Shown here piece by piece: positions 56,828 to 64,000 of a stretch of 64,000 nucleotides of DNA. Where the stretch lies: NCBI GenBank assembly GCA_024305745.1, contig JAHRBS010000009.1, forward strand, positions 1,860,001 to 1,924,000, read 5' to 3'. Every line of letters starts with the position of its first letter. Within the stretch, counting starts at the first letter, position 1. The translations under genes were made by a program, and so were the position numbers. Under the pieces are notes generated by a model. It was given only the letters and a program-made list of their open reading frames with translations, did not search any database and was not told where the DNA came from. The stretch is from Polyporus tsugae (lineage: Eukaryota > Basidiomycota > Agaricomycetes > Polyporales > Polyporaceae).

Positions 56828-58871
56828 ATGTCTCTCACCCAGGCTAGCTTTCTCGATTTACCTCGGGAATTACTTCTCGAGTGCTCCAAGTATCTGGATT
56901 ACAGGACGCTCGTGCGTTGCACCGAAGTAAGGAATTCGTCACAAGTCGCTTGCACTTTCATCATGCCAACCTTTAGGTCTGCAAAACGCTTCGCCAATCC
57001 ATCAAAGAATCTCTCGAACTTCAATACCTCATCGAGCTTGGAGCAGACGGGCTCATAGAAGGCCTCGGTTGCACCTTGCCCACCTCGGAACGTCTCAAGC
57101 TCCTCCTCCAGCGGCGCGCAAGATGGCGATACCTCAATTGGACACGTATCACTCCCATCGCCGTCCCAGCACTATGTCAGGCCTACGAGCTTGTCGACGG
57201 AGTGTTTGCGTCGTCGATGGGCAACGACTTTTCTGGCTCAGGGCACCTCCAGCTCACCTGGCTGCCCACGAGCACCGATGAGGCTACTAGGACGATTGAG
57301 AGGGACGACCTGGGAGTGCGGATGCGGGACTTTGCGATTGATCCGTCGCAGGATCTCATGGCGCTGGTCATTGCGGACGACGTTGCGAGGTACGTCATCT
57401 TCTGTTCCGCACAAGCGTTCAAGCCTCCTTCGACTCGGTGTCCAACACTGTGTCTACCATTCGCCACGCTTCGAAGAAGGTCATGCTGGAGCGCAGCGTT
57501 TGTTTCGGCGTCTCTTCCGGGCTGATAGTGTTCTAAAGTCATCTCGTTGGCTTAAGCTTCACCATCCACCTGCGGACCATCAGTGGGAATAAGCCGCACC
57601 CGCTGGCTCGCGTTCCTCAGCTCCAAGCACCCGTCCCATTCCAGGTCGGAAACTCGTTCGTTCAGATTGTGGACGATGTCGTTGGTGCTTTCTTCTGGGT
57701 GCGTGGCCCCGGTCTAATCATATGGAACTGGCGGACGGGTAAGATCGTCGTGGTGAGTGCTCATCCCTTCATCCAGCGCGAATACGTCGGCTTATCCCGA
57801 TCGTCGTGCAGAATTGCATCGGTTTCGACTTGCCAACAGGCGCATATGACTTCGCGTTCATCTCAAACCGCGCCTACATGATCACCGTGACGACCAACTA
57901 CGGCTCGATTGCGCTCTACACTTTCAGCGACGCCAACGAAGACAACCCGTCCTCCAGTGCCCCGCAGTCCCCCTCCGTCGACCATCGCTTGCTCCCGACC
58001 CAGATCGCGATCCTCAGCCTGCCTCCGACCAATCCCGGAGTGGCCCTACAGCGGTTCCTTACGCACGCCGCACCATTCGTCGCGAACCCAACGCCAGGGC
58101 GAGTGTTTGAGACCTCGCGCGATGCGCACGTTCACATGATGTCGCTCTTCTACGGCGACCGCTCGCGCGACTACCACCTCTTCCTGCACAACCGATTCTT
58201 GCTGTCACACATTCCTCCTGGGGTCGGCTCTGGGGACGGGGTGAAGGTCATCGAGAAGCAGTGGGACGACTGGGGCCCGGATAACACGCGCTTCGTGAAC
58301 TGGATCACGCACTTCCAGTGGCTGAGGTACGTCCCTTCTTCTCCCCCCATGGGCGACTCGAAGCTTCTTTCGGGGGGACGTTCTAGCTCACCACCCATTG
58401 CTCATGCTCTAGGTATCTCCATGGGCAACGTATCATGTTCCCACCGATCCCACTGCAGGTGGCGGAGGCGGACGGGGACGGGGACGGGGACGGGGACGGG
58501 GAGATGGTGATGCTCATGCTCGACTTTAACGTGCACCCGAAGCGGCTGGACGACCCTGTGGACACGACGGGCAACAAGATGGGACTCGGAGAGGGGAGCG
58601 CGAAGTACGAGATTGTGAACAAGGAGCATACGACGGACCCGGAGGACGTATTTGAGCACCCGGTGATTAGTCGGCTCCCGTACGCGGTGTCGACGAGAAA
58701 AGGTGTACGCGACGTGTTGGATTATACAGGATTCATGATTGACCAGGACCGGCTCATTGGGATGAGGGTGAGTGCTGGGTCGGTCGTCCCTAGACTCGAT
58801 CGTGTACTAATGCATGTCCTCCGCAGTCTGGAGATGAGGGTTATGTTAACCTAGAGGTGTACACGTTTTGA
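56828..58871 (+). CDS. F-box protein, substrate adaptor type
   Basis: The F-box is at the N-terminus (SFLDLPRELLLECSKYLDYR, TLVRCTE, then VCKTLRQSI across intron 1), so the protein probably links Skp1/cullin ligases to a substrate. The body is beta-rich: MRDFAIDPSQDLMALVIADD, IHLRTISGNKPHPLA, DVVGAFFWVRGPGLIIWNWR, IGFDLPTGAYDFAFISNRAY, HMMSLFYGDRSRDYHLF and MLMLDFNVHPKRLDD. The layout is common in agaricomycete F-box families with a WD40-like fold. The last exon adds SGDEGYVNLEVYTF before TGA at 58869-58871. Intron 2 (57389 to about 57557) is long for the gene. A GACGGG repeat near 58471 encodes Asp-Gly dipeptides. The sequence differs from the two F-box relics in this window. Confidence 0.82.
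58471..58500. repeat. GACGGG hexanucleotide repeat, five copies
   Basis: Five perfect head-to-tail copies in the coding part of the F-box gene, read as Asp-Gly pairs in an exposed loop; likely polymorphic in length. Confidence 0.9.
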
Positions 58872-59129
58872 TAGCCTTATATACACCTCCGCTAGGTCGC
58901 GCCCCTTCATGAGGTTGCACTGCAGGTGCTCGATGTGGGCGGATTGGGACACCCAAATTAGGGTTAGGTGAGCCAATGACGCAACCGTACGCTGGAGCCT
59001 CATCGTTGGAGCAGTGTCAATGTTCCTCAGCACTTAGCCTCCCCTTTCCACCCACACCCTCATCCATACCCAAACGCCCCTTCCGTACGATACACAGCGC
59101 ACGCTACGCACGCATCAATCGCCATAATC

Positions 59130-59629
59130 ATGAACGAAACGCTCGTCACCATCCCAGGCGCGACCGCGCATCACGTCCTTGGCCAGTCGAGTGTCACCCT
59201 CGGCGCAGGAGACCTCAACCTCTTGCCAGCCGCGGTGGGGTCTACGCACGACCTGATGCTCACTGTCGGCAGCGCGGGTTTTTCGCTCCATCACGATACC
59301 ACGTTCGGCACACTGGAGGGCGACTCGAGGGCGTACGTGTTTAGCCCGGAGATTGAAGGTGTCAAGGGCGGGTACGTCCACCTTTCTCGCCACGCATAGG
59401 AAGGCGTGTCGCTGACTTGGGAGCGCAATGGGTGGGCAGATTCGTGAAGATCACGCTGCCGAAAGGCGTGGAGGAGGACGCCTCGAGGCTGTCCGCGCTC
59501 CAGACCAAGTTCGAGCAGGTCCTGATCGCCCACGGACTGCTCCAGCCTGGCGGAATCGACCCGAGCAAGGGTGAAGGGGAGGAGGAGCACCACGCGACGC
59601 AGCACTTCGAGGATGTGATTGCTCTGTAG
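59130..59629 (+). CDS. Small protein, tandem paralogue 1 (unknown function)
   Basis: Exons 59130-59371 and 59440-59629 give 143 residues: MNETLVTIPGATAHHVLGQS, a beta-rich middle (TVGSAGFSLHHDTTFGTLEG, AYVFSPEIEG), then FVKITLPKGVEE and LQTKFEQVLIAHGLLQPGG before the stop. The next gene repeats the same order of blocks (LVNIPWCIAAQILGEE, LTVGKSAFPLYKNTLFGTLA, YVFNPVSEG, LVAIVLPEAD, LQNELEFVLAEYGLLKDG), so the two arose by duplication. This copy stops where the second continues with a long helical tail, so it is a short or truncated form. The order faintly recalls the senescence/spartin-associated proteins. I do not know its function. Confidence 0.65.
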
Positions 59630-59729
59630 GGCTCGTTCGTATGTATCTCGTATTTGCTACGCATCACTCATCACTATTCTGGTTTCCGCTGGGATGGCCC
59701 GGCTACGGTGCGTGATGTTTGCTACGCAG

Positions 59730-60693
59730 TGGGACCGAGGAGTCTTTGGTGAACATCCCTTGGTGCATCGCCGCGCAAATACTCGGCGAGGAGATCGCCA
59801 TACTGTCCGAAGGGACACTTTCCTTGGTCGTGGTGCCGAAGTCGGAGAAGGAGGACGAGCCGGTACTCACTCTGACAGTCGGCAAGTCTGCATTCCCGTT
59901 ATACAAGAACACACTGTTTGGCACCCTCGCCGACGATTCCCGGACGTACGTCTTTAACCCAGTGTCGGAAGGAACCAGCGAAGGGTAAGTAGTATACGTC
60001 ATACTCCCGGCGTGTGTTCCCTGGCGCTAATATCATCACCTACGCTCCACCAGCTTGGTCGCAATCGTCCTCCCAGAAGCTGACGCCACACATGGCGCGT
60101 CTTTGGACCTCCCTTCGCTCCAGAACGAGCTCGAGTTCGTCTTAGCGGAGTACGGCCTCCTCAAGGACGGTATCGAAGCCGCTGCAGATGAAGTCGCGCG
60201 TTCCATACACGAAGACAGCACGCGCACCGCCCAACGCATCCGCGAAGTCTACCTGCGATCTGCGGAGTTCTCGTCTGTGGCCGACAATGTCTCTCGTGGC
60301 GCGGAAAGAGGGATACAGTCCATGGCGGACGTCGCGCATGCGGTGAGCGGAACCGTGCTGGGTGTGGCGGTGGTCGCGGGCGCATTGGTCACGAACGCAC
60401 TCGCGCCCTCGACGAGTACCATACAGCCGGTCGGTGTGGTGATCGGGGAGGTGAAAGACGCGTCCCACGACACGGGAGGCGAGATGGATGAGGACGACTA
60501 TGAATCAAAGGCGAGGTACGTTGCGGGTACCCCCGGGCAGGACATGGTTGCCCCCGGCGCTGTAGATGCGGATACGGCGACTACGACGCGCGAACAGAAC
60601 GAGAAGCTGAGAGCTGAGGAAAGGGGCGAAAAGAATCAAGGAGAACAGCACGCGCAGAAAGAGGAGGATGTGGTAGACATGGGGATGTTGTAG
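59730..60693 (+). CDS. Tandem paralogue 2 with helical C-terminal tail, start not found
   Basis: An exon beginning after a CAG acceptor at 59729 (GTEESLVNIPWC, ending 59984) joins in phase to 60054-60693. The N-terminal domain matches paralogue 1. The tail is helical and Ala/Glu-rich (EVARSIHEDSTRTAQRIREV, ADVAHAVSGTVLGVAVVAGA) and ends acidic and Lys/Glu-rich. No ATG lies in frame upstream: a TGA precedes the exon by a few codons. The true first exon was therefore not recognised, or the start has been lost. Reading through from paralogue 1 is blocked by its stop at 59627-59629. The senescence/spartin comparison is tentative. The frame otherwise looks fully coding. Confidence 0.6.
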
Positions 60694-62053
60694 TGGCTAT
60701 GAGTCGTGCAATATGCAAGATTGGTTGTCACCAGTACCGGTCATTGACGGATCAATGACAACACTGGTTCAATTTACGGCGGCCAAGTTCATTTCGTCAA
60801 CATACGTTTGAACTGGATCGCTTTAGTCAAACACGTACCACGTGACGAAACGCGACGCGACGCGTCCAGCGGAGTTCTAATTGAACACAGTACCCCAAGC
60901 CTTTGGTGGTTTTCCCGACCCTCTCCTTTGCCTTGTTCCCCCACATTCGTGACCTGCATACATGCTGCGAGGTGAGATTAGAATCAGTGATGGGGGTTAG
61001 TTAACTGGGCATTCTCTACTCACCGGATGCCGTGCATTCATCCAGGGACTTCTAGCCGCTGAAAACAAGGGGTCGGAGGACGGGGATGACAATCCTACGT
61101 GTGGTGAGTGCATATATGCGCCTTACCCCGTCGACTTCCGCCTGGTAGGCGACTATATGCGCGGTGGGAGTGCAGTCCCAGCGAGAACGGTCGACATGCT
61201 CCTCGTACCCAAGGTATGTCCAGGCCGGGTCTTCCCCCCTCGTTTGCATTGCGTGCGTGAGGCAATTTCCATTTGTTACCATCTATCGAGCGAGCCAAGA
61301 GGTAGGGCGACCTATCCCCCCCCCCACATACGATCTGTGGGCGCAATGTGAGGCTTGAGCCAAGGTTCTGCTTCATCGCGGTGGCTCACCATATCATGTT
61401 TCCGGGCCGTCAGTTTCTGGAAGCAGTAAGAACCTGCCAGACACTCAGAAGTAAGTCCACGTCAGCGGTGACATCTGAGTGAGGATCAGCATAAGACTGG
61501 CTCCGGGAGCAAGTTGATGAACGGTGACCCGAACGGGTAGGCACGCTCCGCGTCGGGCGGGACCATGTAGTACACAGTCTTTCCGCTGAGGCTCTTTTGA
61601 AGAGCTGTGACGCGGCGCATCGGTAGACAGCAGGTAACATTGTCTTGCAACTTACTAGGGAAGAGGGAAAACGTTGTCCACCCGATCAAGCACATGAGGA
61701 ATCCGCCGTACCGTTCGGGCCGTCGGCGCCGGATTGAATTCGAAACCCGCTCAAAACGCAAGTTTTGTGCGGCTACACAGACGAGTGTCGCCTGCAAGCG
61801 AGATAGTGGGCAGACGAAGTTTTCATGAGTGCCAGGGCCGCACAAAACCATTAACCCGAGTGATACTCTACGTAAAGCGTACGCCGAACATCCCACTATA
61901 AGTAAGTGTTCAGATGAGGAGGATACCATCCATCGGTTCGATTTTTCCAGCACTAAAACTACACCAGGCATCTACACAAAAATCTACAATTGACCATTTG
62001 ATATCGGCATAGTATAGGAAGGGAACCGCACCCAACGACTTGGCTTAAGTTAA
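60694..62053. other. Intergenic, no confident gene
   Basis: An open fragment near 61050-61094 (GLLAAENKGSEDGDDNPTC) is followed by GTGAGTGCATATATGCGCC, which looks like an intron donor running straight into the shared CATATATGCGC motif, but no complete gene can be built. Confidence 0.4.
61111..61162. repeat. Paired CATATATGCGC / TATATGCGC motif
   Basis: Two copies, 43 bp apart, next to a GTGAGT that could be a splice donor; same motif family as the intron copies elsewhere. Confidence 0.65.
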
Positions 62054-63217
62054 TTATTCCTCGACGGGAACAGAGATCCTGCCCTCCGTTGGTGAGGCGG
62101 TCGACGAAACCTCCACCTCGTCAGGCAAGCCCGCCTCCTTCCACGCCGCGTATCCCCCGATCATATCCGTCGCGTTCAGCATCCCGAGATCGTGCAGCGA
62201 AGCAGCTGCGAGCGACGACGTGTAGCTCTCCTGACAGAAGATAATGACGCGGAGGTCGTAGCGGTCCGCGATGGGCAGGCGGGACGCACAACGCGGGTCA
62301 AAGCGCCACTCCAGCACGTTCCGCTCGACGATAAGGGCGCCTGCGATGCTGCCGCATGCCTGCCGCTGCGCCTCTGGACGGATGTCGACCAGGACGACTG
62401 GCCACGGCGCGGTCGGATCCTGCAGCTCTTCGTACGCCTGCTGCGGCGTGATGCGCTGCAGCCTCGCGCGGGCGTCCTTGAGGACCTGCGAGATGCTGCG
62501 CGACCCCGGGGGAGGGACGAGCGGGTCGATGGGCTTGCGCGCGGCCTTGCGCACGGCGTCCCAGAATGCAGCCTCGTCGTATGTCGTGCTGCAGAGGTCG
62601 CGCACAAGCCCACCCCAACGTCCGTTGCGCAGTTCGTGGCGTTCGATCCGGTTCATGAACTTGGAGCCCACGACGAGGCCCGCGCGCTCGGACAGCCCCT
62701 CGGAGGAGCTGCAGATCAGCATTGGGCTGAGTCCTTGGAGGGGGAGGGCGAGGATGAAGAGGTAGGACTCTTGCTTGGGGAGCATCGCGCGCTTCAGGCG
62801 GGACGCGACCGCCTTGAGGAACTGCTCACCATCCTGGTGAGGCAGAGTGAGGATGACGCCGACATGCGTCCCGTCGACCTGCTCGGCCTTCTTGAGCGCA
62901 CGCAGGACAATGGTATGTGCGACTTGGTCGCGGATGGGATCGAAGGCATCACCGAGTGGGGACTCCGGTGGGTGTGGTGAGCGAGACTGCAGATAAAATT
63001 GGGTGTGAGACTGTGATTGTGTGCTGGGCTGAGACTGAGAGGCCGATGGAGACATTGAAGAGGGGCTCTCAGGTTGCATCGTCGGACGGTCGGAAAGGAC
63101 GGAGGGGAGACGAAATGGCCTCTCAATAAGCTGACCGTAGGTACTGGTTGAGCGAGAAGAGGATATGTCCGACCTCATTCTACGATGGGAAGGCGTGGTT
63201 GACCTGGAGGACGACAT
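62054..63217 (-). CDS. Rhodanese-domain protein with extra N-terminal domain
   Basis: One frame of 387 residues. A Ser/Gln/Pro-rich N-terminus (1-100) is followed by a conserved domain (DQVAHTIVLRALKKAEQVDG, LKRAMLPKQESYLFILALPL, LICSSSEGLSERAGLVVGSK, VRDLCSTTYDEAAFWDAVRK) that I do not recognise with certainty. A C-terminal rhodanese fold comes last (RITPQQAYEELQD, VVLVDIRPEAQRQACGSIAG, ALIVERNVLEWRFDP, VIIFCQESYTSSLAAASLHD). Cys in IIFCQE is the expected active-site cysteine, which carries sulfane sulfur in related enzymes. The VDIRP...QR and NVLEWRFDP motifs are more typical of bacterial single-domain rhodaneses. A longer start at 63241 is possible, but MSSSRSTTP has the better context. 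Sulfur transfer or phosphatase-like regulation is inferred, not shown. Confidence 0.78.
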   Translation of the reverse strand: MSSSRSTTPSHRRMRSDISSSRSTSTYGQLIERPFRLPSVLSDRPTMQPESPSSMSPSASQSQPSTQSQSHTQFYLQSRSPHPPESPLGDAFDPIRDQVAHTIVLRALKKAEQVDGTHVGVILTLPHQDGEQFLKAVASRLKRAMLPKQESYLFILALPLQGLSPMLICSSSEGLSERAGLVVGSKFMNRIERHELRNGRWGGLVRDLCSTTYDEAAFWDAVRKAARKPIDPLVPPPGSRSISQVLKDARARLQRITPQQAYEELQDPTAPWPVVLVDIRPEAQRQACGSIAGALIVERNVLEWRFDPRCASRLPIADRYDLRVIIFCQESYTSSLAAASLHDLGMLNATDMIGGYAAWKEAGLPDEVEVSSTASPTEGRISVPVEE

Positions 63218-64000
63218 GCCAGCTAGGCTTCTTCCTACCACGCTCCTGCGAATGCTGCCAATTCAATAAGGACACATTGCTTCCAGCGACAGCAGAACCG
63301 TGCTTACGTCAAATGAAAGGTCTCTTGAACGATGCAAGAGCAATGGCAAGTGGTTGATAGGCTGACAGTGTTAAAATCGATCAAGAAGCTGGAGATACTT
63401 GGAGTCGAGACGACTGCCTCTGGTCGTCCGTGGCGAACACCGTGACGGTGTAGCTGTATATTCAAGTGACAGCCCGGGGCTTGCTGATCCCGTGCTGATC
63501 ATATGGTGGCCGCCGATCCGGCCCCATTTCGGGCGTCGAAGTTTCCCATCCATCTGGCGCTATAGCCGCGCGGTCGTGGATGAAAGCAAGATTTAGCAAG
63601 TTCAAGTTCAAGAACGTTCAAGCTTTAGATCGCCAGAGCAGAAAGCCGATACCAAGCTCCAGCTGGAATGACGTGGTCTGAAATGCAAGTAGACGGTGAC
63701 CAGTGATTATTAGAGATTAGAGGCCTCATGGAAACATCCTACAAGATTCATTTCGATCATACCACCGTAACTCTGAGCCAGATGCGTATCTATGGGCGAT
63801 GTACAAAAATGCGACTATGAAGACAGTACTGATGAGGAGTGGTACGACGACGAAGGGGGGGGAGGGATGGTATGAACAGGGCGAGACTATGCGATGCTGA
63901 GTACGCGTAATAGATGTCGTGACGCTAATGACGTTAGCGAATCAATGTGTGATAGTAGTCTAACCCTTCCGGCCGTTGGGAAGGATGCGCGCGAACGAAT
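63218..64000. other. Terminal intergenic stretch, nothing recognised
   Basis: No supported gene, RNA or repeat from the rhodanese gene start to the window edge. Confidence 0.45.

Noticed and set aside
62192..62980. 262-codon plus-strand frame opposite the rhodanese gene
   Set aside because: Antisense to a domain with clear family motifs; no own family content.
1..64000. CRISPR array or bacterial operon
   Set aside because: No spaced direct repeats of the right form; introns and families are those of a basidiomycete nucleus.

Overview
The window is nuclear DNA of a filamentous basidiomycete, most likely an agaricomycete of the mushroom or polypore kind. The evidence is the compact genes split by many 50-75 bp GT-AG introns, the GC-rich coding sequence, the lineage-typical families (a secreted 'ribosomal protein s17'-type pair, a fungal 7TM protein, F-box relics) and Plavaka-type DNA transposons with their accessory genes. 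Several genes were assembled here by joining exons by eye, using consensus splice sites, reading-frame phase and family consensus. Their coordinates are models, not measured transcripts.

Layout. 1-3208 (minus): a ricin-B lectin-like gene cut by the window edge and a SUMO gene whose last exon does not encode the usual di-glycine. 3490-5926 (plus): seven-exon ATG22, a vacuolar permease-like autophagy protein. 6200-9646: a small two-exon unknown and a 770-residue single-pass membrane protein. 10202-11795: an F-box gene damaged in its 3' part. 12769-16337: a basic nuclear-type protein and a coiled-coil protein. 17869-19007: secreted protein copy A. 19790-22293: a second, decayed F-box copy split by a 1,350 bp hAT-like element with a perfect 8-bp target duplication.

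22526-38208 is a nest of two Plavaka-type transposons. Element 1 has a transposase and an accessory gene, both on plus. Its transposase frame is interrupted at one codon by element 2 (24587-33178), which has 20-bp inverted ends and a 2-3 bp target duplication. Element 2 carries its own transposase (minus) and a divergent accessory gene (plus). Removing element 2 and one target copy rejoins the element 1 frame.

38938-64000 returns to host genes: a small hydrophobic protein, secreted copy B (paralogue of 17869-19007, inverted), a 7TM protein, an LSH/HELLS/Irc5-type SNF2 remodeller, a multi-exon secreted protein, a small multi-TM protein with an apparent frameshift, an APC amino-acid permease, an F-box protein, a tandem pair of related genes, and a rhodanese-domain protein.

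The genes do not form one pathway. Recurring themes are ubiquitin-type modification (SUMO, three F-box loci of which two are decayed), transport and autophagy (ATG22, permease), secreted or surface proteins, and heavy remodelling by DNA transposons. No rRNA, tRNA, CRISPR or viral gene was found.
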